A stretch of 12,130 nucleotides of DNA from Campylobacteraceae bacterium. Its GTDB lineage: Bacteria > Campylobacterota > Campylobacteria > Campylobacterales > Sulfurovaceae. Below the pieces are notes generated by a model. The model saw nothing but the letters and a program-made list of their open reading frames with translations, did not search any database and was not told where the DNA came from. The stretch lies in the NCBI GenBank assembly GCA_027063105.1, contig JAMOSL010000082.1, positions 1 through 12,130 on the forward strand. Direction: 5' to 3'. Each line of letters opens with the position of its first letter. Position 1 is the first letter of the stretch. A program made the position numbers and the translations under genes. Positions 1-8,832 of the stretch are shown piece after piece.

Positions 1-2135
1 CCATAGATGATGAGATAAGAGCTACTCAACTAACAGAACTAGGCTTTATAGATGTAGCAGAGCAGATAGAAAAAAACCAACGACTTCAAGTAGTACAAGA
101 GGTAAGTGCAAAGCAGAAGTTTTTACATTGGGAGTTGGAGTTTGCTGATGTATTTGCTAAAAAAGGTGGATTTGATTTGATTCTTGGGAATCCTCCGTGG
201 TTAAAAGTTGAATGGAATGAGAGTGGCATTATGGGTGAAGTCAACCCTATCTTCGATATACGAAAAGTTACTGCGAGTAAATTAACTCAACTGAGAAAAG
301 AAACTTTTGAAAACTATCCAAATCTTTTATCTGAATATATAGGTGAATATGAAAGTTCACTAGCGACACAAAATTTTTTGGGTACTAAATCAAACTATCC
401 ATTATTAGATGGAAAATCAAATCTTTATAAATGTTTTTTACCTACGGCATGGAAGATAGCAAATCATAATGGAATAAGTGGATTCTTACATCCAGAAGGT
501 GTATATGACGATCCAAAAGGTGGAAAGCTAAGGAGTGAAATTTATAAACGATTAAAATATCATTTTCAATATATTAATGAACTTACTTTATTCGCAGAAG
601 TTCATCATCTTGTTAAATTCAGTACCAATATATTTAATAATTCAAATAAAAATATAGGTTTTAAAACTATTGCAAATTTATATATTCCATTAACTATAGA
701 CACATGTTTTGAATACTCAGGAATAGAAGTTGTTGGAGGAATAAAAGATGAGAATAATAACTGGAATATTAAAGGGCATAGCAATAGAATTGTATCTATA
801 AAAAAATCACAACTTGAACTTTTTTCAAAACTTTATGATGATGTAGGAACTGCATACATTAAGGCAAGACTTCCATCTATACATGCAGTAAATCTTTTAA
901 ATGTACTTGAAAAATTTGCATTATATCCAAGACGCTTGAATGATATTTTGGATAGTTATTTTTCTTCAGATATGTGGAATGAAACTACAGATCAAACTAA
1001 TGGGACCATAACAAGAAACACCACTTTTGTTAACTTAAAAAAAGATTTAATTATATCAGGACCACATTTTTATGTTGGAAATGCAATATATAAAACACCA
1101 AGAGAAATATGTACTCTTAATAGTCATTATGATGTATTAGATTTAACAAAAATTGATAATGATTTTATGTCTAGAACTAATTACATCCCTAATGAAAGTG
1201 ATTTTAATACAAAAATACCATTTGCAAGTTTTAATAGTAAGAAAAGAGTAAATGAGTTTTTTAGGCTAGTATATAGAGGTATGTTAGCACAAACAGGTGA
1301 AAGAACATTAATAAGTTCAATAATACCAGTTGGAATAACACACACAAATGCTGTTAGAAGTATAGCATTTAAGAATAATTATAATCTTCTACAGCAAGCA
1401 ATATTGTCATATTCAATAATTGCAGATTTCTTTATAAAATCAACTGGAAGATCAAATCTTCACTATACATGGGAAACTTTCCCATTGATTAATATACATA
1501 ATAAAATGATTTGTAGAACTTTATCACTAACTTGTCTCACCATTCACTATAAAGAACTTTACGAAGAACAATATAAAAAAGAGTTTACATCAGGCAGTTG
1601 GACAAAAAAAGATGACCCAAGACTAAACCATAACTTTTTTACAAACCTTACCCCAACATGGAAAAGAGCCGTAGCACTGAGAACAGACTATGAAAGAAGA
1701 CAAGCATTAGTAGAGATAGATGTACTTGTAGCTCAGGAGTTAAAACTAACACTAGAAGAACTAAAAACCATCTACCGCATCCAGTTCCCAGTCCTAAAAC
1801 AAAATGAAAATGAAACCTTTTACGATATGAATGGACGAATAGTATTCACAGTAAGTAAAGGCTTAACAGGAGTAGGCTTACCAAGAAAAGCAGACAAGAA
1901 AGCAACGCATTACAAGATAGTAATAGATGGAGAAACAACAGAAGAAAAACCATTAGGATGGGAAGATATAAAAGATCTACAAACAGGAGAAATCCACAGA
2001 ACCATCCAAGACGACACCATGCCAAACGGCCCAATTGAGCGAACGATAATCTACAAAGCCCCATTTGCTAAATGTGATAGAGAAAAAGACTATGAGATAG
2101 CATGGGCTGAGTTTGAGAAAAGGGATACTCTTTGA
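1..2135 (+). CDS. Eco57I/type IIG-like N6-adenine DNA methyltransferase, 5'-truncated by the window edge
   Basis: The frame is open from the first complete codon (base 3) with no stop, so the gene starts left of the window; 710 C-terminal residues are visible. The TTG at 135 is an internal Leu codon, not a start. Residues 63-66 of the fragment are NPPW, preceded by FDLILG: methylase motif IV, which positions the flipped adenine for SAM-dependent N6 methylation. It is followed by SNLYKCFLPTAW and by GFLHPEGVYDDPKGGKLR, typical of large Eco57I-type methylases. The middle (roughly residues 230-490) should hold the target-recognition domain. The end looks complete, with GRIVFTVSKGLTGVGLPRK and a final CDREKDYEIAWAEFEKR-type block. 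SAM-binding motif I and any N-terminal nuclease domain would lie off the left edge and cannot be judged. Likely role: modification of self DNA in a defence operon. It overlaps the next gene by 4 bases. The N6-adenine methylase call is firm; the exact subfamily is less so. Confidence 0.92.
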   Translation, partial: IDDEIRATQLTELGFIDVAEQIEKNQRLQVVQEVSAKQKFLHWELEFADVFAKKGGFDLILGNPPWLKVEWNESGIMGEVNPIFDIRKVTASKLTQLRKETFENYPNLLSEYIGEYESSLATQNFLGTKSNYPLLDGKSNLYKCFLPTAWKIANHNGISGFLHPEGVYDDPKGGKLRSEIYKRLKYHFQYINELTLFAEVHHLVKFSTNIFNNSNKNIGFKTIANLYIPLTIDTCFEYSGIEVVGGIKDENNNWNIKGHSNRIVSIKKSQLELFSKLYDDVGTAYIKARLPSIHAVNLLNVLEKFALYPRRLNDILDSYFSSDMWNETTDQTNGTITRNTTFVNLKKDLIISGPHFYVGNAIYKTPREICTLNSHYDVLDLTKIDNDFMSRTNYIPNESDFNTKIPFASFNSKKRVNEFFRLVYRGMLAQTGERTLISSIIPVGITHTNAVRSIAFKNNYNLLQQAILSYSIIADFFIKSTGRSNLHYTWETFPLINIHNKMICRTLSLTCLTIHYKELYEEQYKKEFTSGSWTKKDDPRLNHNFFTNLTPTWKRAVALRTDYERRQALVEIDVLVAQELKLTLEELKTIYRIQFPVLKQNENETFYDMNGRIVFTVSKGLTGVGLPRKADKKATHYKIVIDGETTEEKPLGWEDIKDLQTGEIHRTIQDDTMPNGPIERTIIYKAPFAKCDREKDYEIAWAEFEKRDTL
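2121..2124 (+). promoter_or_regulatory. Ribosome binding site supporting the TTG start at 2132
   Basis: AGGG lies 7 bases upstream of TTG at 2132, inside the end of the methylase gene. The first in-frame ATG comes only at codon 122 and would remove both membrane helices, so the TTG start is preferred. The stop codon of the methylase overlaps this start as TTGA. Confidence 0.55.
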
Positions 2136-5100
2136 TTAACTTTAATCTTGAAAAATTGAAAGAGAAATACTTAATTATTGACAATACTTTTAAATGGATT
2201 AAAGAGACTACTATTGGAAAATTTATTCTAGAAAAAATACTTTTTAGAAGTAAAAGTTTTTATTCTGTTTCTTCTACTTTGATTTTTATATTGATTTCTC
2301 AGCTATCAACATTAAAATATGCAGAAGAGTTGGCATTAAAAATACAAGAACAAATAGATACTTCAGAAGGATTTATTAATATTCTATGGCATGTAGCTAG
2401 TTTCTTTAGTCCATCAGGAAATATTTATATTATATTTATACTTTTATGTGTAATTCCTATTATTTTTTGGCTTAGAAGTAAAGAACTGAATTTAATGGCA
2501 AAACCACCAAAAAGAGGATGGTCACCTTATGAAAATTGGGCTTATGCATCAGGTGGTTTAGAAGAAGAGTATATTATTAGCGATAAGACAGTTATATATA
2601 ATGAAAAAAATGAAAAAAGACCTCTTTTAGATGGACTAAATGAGTTACGAAAAAAGCTTTTAAAAGAAAAAAGTGCTATTCGTTTGGTTGGACTATCAGG
2701 TGTTGGAAAAACAAGGTTTGTTCAGGCAATTTTTGATGAAAGAATAGGTGAAAATATTCCTGAAGCTTCATTAGTATATTATACAGATATGTCTAGAAAT
2801 CCAGATCCTTCTCCAATAGTGATGATTGAAGAATTACTTGAAGCGGAAGACCGATCAATTATGATTGTAGATAATTGCCCTCCTGATTTGCATAGAGAAT
2901 TAGTAAACAGTGTGGGGAAAGATAAAAGTAAAGTTAGTTTGTTAACTGTTGAATATGATGTTAGAGAAGATCTTCCAGAGGAAACAGATGTTTTTAAACT
3001 AGAACCAAATAGCCTTGAGGTTATAGAGAATATTATACAAAATAGATTTGATTATATTAATCAGATAGATGCTCGAAGTATTGCGAACTTTTCAGGAGGT
3101 AATGCCAGAATTGCTATAGCTCTTGCGAACACAATTAAAAGAAGTGAAACACTAACCGGTCTGAATGATGAAGAACTATTTAAAAGATTATTTCAACAGA
3201 GAAATACTTCAGATAAAAATCTAATACAAAGTGCTGAAGTGTTATCTCTTGTATATTCATTTAATGGTAAAGATACAGATAATAGTTCAGAGTTGGCATT
3301 TTTAGCAGAAATGATCGGAAAAAATGTATTAGAATTGTATCGTAATGTTGAAGAATTAAAAAGAAGAGACTTAATCCAAACAAGGGGTGATTGGCGAGCT
3401 GTTTTACCACATGCAATATCAAACCGTTTAGCTAAAAAAGCTCTAGAATCAATGCCTACTGATTATATTGTAAATAAATTTTTAGAGTCTGGTGCTGATA
3501 GATTAATTAAATCATTTGTTCATAGGTTGTCTTTTTTACATGATTCAGAAGCTGCTATATCTATAGCTGAAGAGTGGCTAGCAGAAGATGGCTGGCTTGG
3601 TGAAAGTAAATGTGATTTTAATGAACTTGGAATGGATGCCTTTAAAAATATTGCATCTGTGTCCCCTATAAAAGCTTTAGAATGTATTGAAAGAGCAGCT
3701 AAAGAGAATAGTGATAATTTTTTAGATCCCAAGGTAAATAGAAAGTCTATAGAATTTGTAAACTTATTGCGACATATCGCATATGATATAGAATATTTTG
3801 ATAGAGCGGTTTGGGTGATTTGTCAATTTGTTGTATTTGAAAAGATTGAAGGTAAAAATAATACTATAGAAGAAGTATTGAAATCACTATTTTGGTTAAC
3901 ACTTTCTGGAACAAATGCTTTGGCTGAACAAAGAATAAAGACTGTTTCAAAATTATTAGAATCAGAGGATAATATCGAACAGCAAATAGGAATTTCTATT
4001 CTTAGTGCATCTTTACAGACAGGTAGTTTTAGTGCAGGTAGTGATTTTGATTTTGGTGCTAGATCAAGAGGTCTTGGCTGGCATCCAGAAACTAACTTGG
4101 ATATTACTCATTGGTATGAACTGTATATAGAACTTTGTAGTGAAATTGCACTATCTAATGGCTCTTTATCAAAACAGGCAAGAAAATTATTATCTGATGA
4201 ATTTCGAGGCTTATGGAATGATTCTGGTAATTTTAATCTTTTAGTAGATGTAATGAAAAAACTACATGATGATAAACCTTGGATAGAAGGTTGGTTTGCT
4301 GTTAGAGAAGCAATAAAGTTTGATGAAGATAGGTATGAGCAAGGTATAAAAGATAAAATAATTGAACTCAAAGAATATCTAGAACCTAATTCTATATATG
4401 AAAAATCAAAAGTTTTTATTGTATCAGGACAGAATGCATTATCTGATTACTATTTGGAGGATTCACCTGAAGAAAGGAAAGAACGAGAAGAACAATTAAA
4501 TAAAAAATGCTTTGAATGTGGTGTTGAATTAGCTAAAAATGAAGAGGTGCTTTTTTCTTTAATGGAAGAGATTATCTGCTCTGATAACTATATGTTACAT
4601 ATGCTTTTAAAAGGTGTTTTAAGTGGATATAACAATAATAAAAAGTTTTGGTCTTTGTATTATGATATATATAAAAAAGTGTCAAGTTGTGATAAAAAGC
4701 TCAATGATACAAAAGCTATTTTATCTTATTTCGCCAATAATGATCTAGATTATTTTAATGAGCTAATGGATAATCTAGTTAGTGATGAGATTTTTGGCAA
4801 AAACTTCCCATGGCTACAAACAGTATATGTTGATAATGACTCTTTAAAAAGATTACATGAAGCATTAGATGTAGGGATAGCACCTATGTGGCAATATAAA
4901 AGTTTTGCTTATGGAAGAAATCATGAAAATATTTCTGACGATGATTTAGCAGATTTAATTGAACATATGACAAGTAAGGATGAAGGTGTTGACGCCGGTA
5001 TAGAAATACTTAGTATGAGGTTTCATGGATCAACAACAAGTGACTATTCTAGCTCACTTATTAAAATGGCTTATAAGGTTTTAGGACTACATAATTATAA

Positions 5101-5773
5101 TAAAGATGATTCTTCTGGAAGTAAAGATTATAATCTGGAGACTATTTTAAAAACTTGTATCAATAATTTATATGATAAAACTTATGCTGAAGTTATATGT
5201 AAAGCTTTATCTAAAGGTATAAAAACATCGAGAGTTTCTGACTATCATAAATTTTTACAACTTTTAAGTGCTTCATATCCTACTCAGTTTTTAGAAGTTA
5301 TATTCGATGATGATTTTATAGATAATTATAATAGTTGGAGTTGGGATTTTTCCTATAGTCATAAAGAAAATTATAGTATTATTGATAATATTCCGTCAGA
5401 AGAGATTATTAAATGGTGCGATGAAAATCCTGAAAAAAGGTATCCGTTTATAACTAAGGTTATCTATCTTTTAACAGCTTATGAAGACTCTTTAATTATT
5501 AAACCTATTATTTACGATTTAATTAATAATACTCCTATATTGGAAGCTTTTTTGAGTGAGCTTGGAAACTCTATTGAACCTCAAATGTGGAGTGGTTCAA
5601 GGGCTGATGTTATTGAAAAAAGACTTGTTCTTTTTATTGAGTTGAAAAACCATGATAATGATATTGTTAAAAAATGGGCAAATGATGAATACCGTAAATA
5701 TATCAAAATAGTAAAAGAAACTAGAAAACATGAGCAAGAAAGAAATGAGAATCGATATGAGAGATTTGAGTGA
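2132..5773 (+). CDS. Membrane-anchored P-loop (STAND/AAA-like) NTPase with a long helical C-terminal region
   Basis: 1213 residues from a TTG start. Two hydrophobic helices lie at about residues 47-64 and 97-114, separated by ~33 residues, which predicts a two-pass membrane anchor with the bulk in the cytoplasm. Walker A is GLSGVGKT at 187-194, and a Walker B-like strand RSIMIVDN at 241-248 ends in an Asp. Further on, around residues 324-334, SGGNARIAIAL resembles the sensor/arm region of STAND or AAA+ ATPases, and HAISNRLAKKAL near 432-443 may belong to a winged-helix segment. The remaining ~750 residues show no catalytic motif and look largely alpha-helical, like the repeat-type sensor regions of STAND proteins. 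I do not recognise a named family. Its place inside a methylase/helicase/PLD operon suggests a defence role, as sensor, regulator or membrane-acting effector; this is inference. The C-terminus is very charged and overlaps the next gene. Confidence 0.85.
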   Translation: MINFNLEKLKEKYLIIDNTFKWIKETTIGKFILEKILFRSKSFYSVSSTLIFILISQLSTLKYAEELALKIQEQIDTSEGFINILWHVASFFSPSGNIYIIFILLCVIPIIFWLRSKELNLMAKPPKRGWSPYENWAYASGGLEEEYIISDKTVIYNEKNEKRPLLDGLNELRKKLLKEKSAIRLVGLSGVGKTRFVQAIFDERIGENIPEASLVYYTDMSRNPDPSPIVMIEELLEAEDRSIMIVDNCPPDLHRELVNSVGKDKSKVSLLTVEYDVREDLPEETDVFKLEPNSLEVIENIIQNRFDYINQIDARSIANFSGGNARIAIALANTIKRSETLTGLNDEELFKRLFQQRNTSDKNLIQSAEVLSLVYSFNGKDTDNSSELAFLAEMIGKNVLELYRNVEELKRRDLIQTRGDWRAVLPHAISNRLAKKALESMPTDYIVNKFLESGADRLIKSFVHRLSFLHDSEAAISIAEEWLAEDGWLGESKCDFNELGMDAFKNIASVSPIKALECIERAAKENSDNFLDPKVNRKSIEFVNLLRHIAYDIEYFDRAVWVICQFVVFEKIEGKNNTIEEVLKSLFWLTLSGTNALAEQRIKTVSKLLESEDNIEQQIGISILSASLQTGSFSAGSDFDFGARSRGLGWHPETNLDITHWYELYIELCSEIALSNGSLSKQARKLLSDEFRGLWNDSGNFNLLVDVMKKLHDDKPWIEGWFAVREAIKFDEDRYEQGIKDKIIELKEYLEPNSIYEKSKVFIVSGQNALSDYYLEDSPEERKEREEQLNKKCFECGVELAKNEEVLFSLMEEIICSDNYMLHMLLKGVLSGYNNNKKFWSLYYDIYKKVSSCDKKLNDTKAILSYFANNDLDYFNELMDNLVSDEIFGKNFPWLQTVYVDNDSLKRLHEALDVGIAPMWQYKSFAYGRNHENISDDDLADLIEHMTSKDEGVDAGIEILSMRFHGSTTSDYSSSLIKMAYKVLGLHNYNKDDSSGSKDYNLETILKTCINNLYDKTYAEVICKALSKGIKTSRVSDYHKFLQLLSASYPTQFLEVIFDDDFIDNYNSWSWDFSYSHKENYSIIDNIPSEEIIKWCDENPEKRYPFITKVIYLLTAYEDSLIIKPIIYDLINNTPILEAFLSELGNSIEPQMWSGSRADVIEKRLVLFIELKNHDNDIVKKWANDEYRKYIKIVKETRKHEQERNENRYERFE

Positions 5774-7004
5774 ATTAGGCTGGGTTGATTTCTCTTCTAC
5801 ACAAAGAGAACAGGTTTCTAAAATATTAGCGATGTTAAAAGAGCCTGGAACATTAGATGAACTAGGTATTGGTCAGATAAGAGATGCATTTGCAGATCTT
5901 CTTTTTCCTGGATTTTCCACTATCCAAACTCGTGCAAAGTACCTTATTACAGTTCCAAGAATCTTTCGTGATTATCATCTTCTTAGTGCATCTGAAAAGA
6001 AAAGAATTAAATTACAAAAATACTTGGCAGATTCAGAAGATGAAGTTGCTAAACGATTAGTAGAGAAGCATGGCTCTAGTGAAGAAGGAATTATTGGTAG
6101 TACAATGATAGATAAAGGTGGTGTGGCTAAAAGACCATCATCTGTTTATTGGAATGCTTTTCGCCAGTTTGGAATAATAAAGGACTCTACATCATTAAGA
6201 GAGTTTTGTTTGGAGTATGAGAAAGACAATGATGGCAATCATTATGCAACAGAACATGAGGATGGGGCAGATGATGAAGGACACTATAGATTAAAAGATA
6301 AAGTAGAAATTCCATCATTAGAAGAAGATTGGCTTGAAAATGTTGAAATAAATTTAACAAAAAAAGAGGCAGACTTTTTATATCTATATATGATGCAATC
6401 AAGTAACATTGCAAATAGTATTCCTGCTCAAGTTTTTAAGCATAATCTATTAGACCAGGTATTAGAAGAGAAATATAAATCACTAGAGATATTAACTTTC
6501 TTATTTAAAAATACTAATGCAATATCCTCTACATGTAGAAATACAGTGATCTTAGCAAATGAATTTAGTTTGGCGATGGAAGGACCTCATATACGGTATA
6601 ACATTATTATTGCTAAAAGAAATAAGCATAATACTGTTGATAAGTATGAAAAAGAATATGATAAATGGTTTGAAGAAGTAGAACGAAAAAATTTATTTTA
6701 TAAAGAGTGTTCAGAAGTATGGTTGAGTGCTGCTGCTAAAAATCATCCAAAGTCATTTAAGTCTAAGACTATTAGTTTCATTAAAGAATGGAATAGTCTA
6801 ATACAAAAGAATGCTTCTAAAATAGAACTAGATGAATTAGTAGAAACTCGTGCAAAGCAGAACAAAGGAAATCGTTCCTTATTGTATAAAAAAATAACTA
6901 AAGAAGATTGGATTGGTATAAGACGATTAGATTATCGTTGGTCATCAGCTATAAAGATACTACAAGATATCAGTGATGGGAGAAAGCATGATTCATCCAA
7001 ATAA
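5730..7004 (+). CDS. DUF6361 family protein
   Basis: 424 residues from the ATG at 5730. The N-terminal signature is LGWVDFS followed by ELGIGQIRDAFADLLFPG and TIQTRAKYLITVPRIFRDY (residues ~45-82), then SVYWNAFRQFGI near 139-149; I recognise these as the conserved blocks of DUF6361. No enzymatic motif, signal peptide or membrane helix is visible, and the C-terminal half is helical and basic. Members of this family occur, to my knowledge, beside PLD-like proteins and helicases in defence islands, and the same neighbours follow here. Start choice is uncertain: in-frame ATGs lie at 5730, 5745 and 5757, none with a strong SD. Family members usually begin only a few residues before the LGW(I/V)DFS block, which makes 5757 (415 residues, 17-base overlap with the NTPase gene) a real alternative. 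The biochemical function is unknown. Confidence 0.88.
   Translation: MSKKEMRIDMRDLSELGWVDFSSTQREQVSKILAMLKEPGTLDELGIGQIRDAFADLLFPGFSTIQTRAKYLITVPRIFRDYHLLSASEKKRIKLQKYLADSEDEVAKRLVEKHGSSEEGIIGSTMIDKGGVAKRPSSVYWNAFRQFGIIKDSTSLREFCLEYEKDNDGNHYATEHEDGADDEGHYRLKDKVEIPSLEEDWLENVEINLTKKEADFLYLYMMQSSNIANSIPAQVFKHNLLDQVLEEKYKSLEILTFLFKNTNAISSTCRNTVILANEFSLAMEGPHIRYNIIIAKRNKHNTVDKYEKEYDKWFEEVERKNLFYKECSEVWLSAAAKNHPKSFKSKTISFIKEWNSLIQKNASKIELDELVETRAKQNKGNRSLLYKKITKEDWIGIRRLDYRWSSAIKILQDISDGRKHDSSK
6978..6983 (+). promoter_or_regulatory. Ribosome binding site deciding the start of the PLD-like gene
   Basis: GGGAGA lies 4 bases before AGC and the ATG at 6988. It sits downstream of the other possible starts (GTG 6973, ATG 6976) and therefore supports only the 6988 start. 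Confidence 0.6.
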
Positions 7005-8832
7005 AGATAGGTTTGATTATGGTGAACAGTTAAATGCTCCTGATGGGTTTGAACTTGATTCTGCTGTTGCTACGACTTATTCACTTGATTTAGATGCACT
7101 ACTTGCTGTGAGTGTTGCTTTAGGCTTTAAAGACACCTTAGAAGGCGATTTAACTGGAGAAAAATTATTATTACTTGAGTCAATAGAATCTCTAAAAGGA
7201 AAGTTAAAAGTTTTTTATCAAAAAGGAAAAATAAAATTACCTACTGAATATAATTATCTTTTTACTCTACTCGAACCATATGTAAGTCCTGTTGTACCAG
7301 TAGGTGGAGAGTTTTCATCTTTTCATCCAAAGTTATGGTTACTACGATATGTTCAAATAAGTAAATCAAAAAGACCAGAGATTAGGTACAAATTAATTGT
7401 TTTAACGAGAAACTTAACTTTTGATAGAAGTTGGGATTTAGCTGCATCTTTAGACGGAGTGTTAGTTGATGATATTCAAGTTGATGATAAAAATAGTAAT
7501 TGGATAGATTTTATTTTGTCTTTGCTAAAAGATGACAATCATTTCAAGCCAACAAAAAGATTTAAAAAAGAGCTGCCATATATCAAATGGAAAATAGCTT
7601 ATGGTCGAGATGATAGTATAAAACTTTTACCAGGTGGTGGAATATATAATAGACCATTGTTTTTAAAAAGGGCAGACTCTTTAATGATTATTTCACCATT
7701 TATAAAAGATGCTGGTAATCAAGTGAATGCTTTAAAATGGTTATCAAGCCAAGTGGCTGATGGTGGAGCAAAGATTCTTCTTAGTAGAGCAGAAGAACTA
7801 AATGCTATTGGAAAAGAAAAACTCAATGAATGGAAATGTTACTCTATAAATCCAGAAGTAGTTGAAGGTGAAGAAAAGATAGAAGAGGGTTATGAACTTC
7901 ATAATTTACATGCAAAACTTCTTGTAACTCAAAGAGGTGCTATTACAGATTGGCACTTAGGTTCAGCCAATGTTACAAGTGCTGCACTTGGTGATGTTAA
8001 TTCAAGCCAACCAAGAAATACAGAGTTTATGTTACGTTTTAGTGCTTCTCCTGAAAAGATAGGTTATGAAAAGCTTATGGAACAGTTAGTTGGAGAGGAA
8101 GAGGGTAGAGGAGTATTTGTAGAACATATCTTTGAAGATATAATAGAATCAGATGATGTGGATAATAGTGCTAAGTTGAGAAGCACAATCTTTGAATTAA
8201 TAAATGCTTCATGGTTATTAAAAGGAGCCATTCAAGAAGAAAATGCGAAGTATACTTTGACATTAGATATTCATTCAAAGACATTATTTCAAAAATTACA
8301 AGATGAAAGTATATATGTTGAAGTTGATCAATTAGCAATAGCTGGAGCAAAACAAGAACTTTCTACTCAAATGCAGTGGAATGATATGGAGTTAACACAA
8401 ATCAGTGCTTTTTTACCTGTCAGTATTCGATTAAGAGATATGGATATTGATGATACTGTCAATATTTTAATTCAAGCAGATATTGAAATTGAAGGTGGTG
8501 ATATTCGTAATCAAGGAATACTACGAAAGATGCTAGATTCAAAAGACAAAATCTTAAGTTATATTCATATGTTACTTAACCCTGAAGCTGATAAAAATGA
8601 ATGGCTTGAGAGTCATACTCGTGAAGTATCTAGTAATAATGGTGAAATTGATATATTTGATAGAAATACACCACTGTTTGAACAGTTAATGCTGACAGCA
8701 GCAAGACATAAAGATGCATTGGTGAGACTTGAGGGTTTAATTCAGAGTCTAGAGAAGAGTGATATTGAGATTCCTGAAGAGTTTAATGCATTATGGAAAC
8801 ATTTCAGAGTTGGAGTGAAGCTAAATGATTAA
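6988..8832 (+). CDS. Phospholipase D-like (PLD/HKD superfamily) protein, DISARM DrmC-like by context
   Basis: 614 residues from ATG 6988, chosen for its GGGAGA site; GTG 6973 would add five residues. The N-terminal region contains AVATTYSLDLDALL (residues 27-40), a block familiar from PLD-like proteins of defence loci. Two half-sites follow. The first is FHPKLWLL (H113, K115) with LTRNLT at 139-144. The second is LHAKLLV (H308, K310) with GSANVTSAALG at 325-335 and NTEF at 344-347. This is the HxK...SxN arrangement of PLD-family phosphodiesterases and nucleases such as the BfiI type. The Asp of the classical HxK(x)4D motif is not visible at either site, and Ser is replaced by Thr in the first. 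Residues ~355-614 form an unrecognised C-terminal region. Likely role: nuclease or nucleic-acid-binding partner of the helicase downstream, with which it overlaps by 8 bases. A lipase role is unlikely because there is no signal peptide. Confidence 0.87.
   Translation: MIHPNKDRFDYGEQLNAPDGFELDSAVATTYSLDLDALLAVSVALGFKDTLEGDLTGEKLLLLESIESLKGKLKVFYQKGKIKLPTEYNYLFTLLEPYVSPVVPVGGEFSSFHPKLWLLRYVQISKSKRPEIRYKLIVLTRNLTFDRSWDLAASLDGVLVDDIQVDDKNSNWIDFILSLLKDDNHFKPTKRFKKELPYIKWKIAYGRDDSIKLLPGGGIYNRPLFLKRADSLMIISPFIKDAGNQVNALKWLSSQVADGGAKILLSRAEELNAIGKEKLNEWKCYSINPEVVEGEEKIEEGYELHNLHAKLLVTQRGAITDWHLGSANVTSAALGDVNSSQPRNTEFMLRFSASPEKIGYEKLMEQLVGEEEGRGVFVEHIFEDIIESDDVDNSAKLRSTIFELINASWLLKGAIQEENAKYTLTLDIHSKTLFQKLQDESIYVEVDQLAIAGAKQELSTQMQWNDMELTQISAFLPVSIRLRDMDIDDTVNILIQADIEIEGGDIRNQGILRKMLDSKDKILSYIHMLLNPEADKNEWLESHTREVSSNNGEIDIFDRNTPLFEQLMLTAARHKDALVRLEGLIQSLEKSDIEIPEEFNALWKHFRVGVKLND
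8812..8815 (+). promoter_or_regulatory. Ribosome binding site of the helicase gene
   Basis: GGAG lies 9 bases upstream of the ATG at 8825, inside the last codons of the PLD-like gene. The placement supports translational coupling of the two genes. Confidence 0.5.

Noticed and set aside
135..137. TTG at 135 as the start of the methylase
   Set aside because: The frame stays open back to base 3 and encodes the family-typical HWELEFADVF stretch across this codon, so the gene starts upstream of the window.
1846..2064. Minus-strand hydrophobic, Leu-rich 72-residue reading frame
   Set aside because: It is the antisense shadow of the Lys/Glu-rich C-terminal part of the methylase, whose conserved blocks (SKGLTGVGLPRK) prove the plus frame. 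No SD-supported start was seen.
4501..4530. CxxC pair (KKCFECG) in the membrane NTPase as a zinc site
   Set aside because: No second Cys/His pair follows at a suitable distance, so a zinc finger is not supported.
6850..6862. 13-base match between 107-119 and 6850-6862, and a 12-base match near 5930
   Set aside because: These are short, isolated, in different reading contexts and without flanking similarity. They look like chance in AT-rich coding DNA rather than att sites or repeats.
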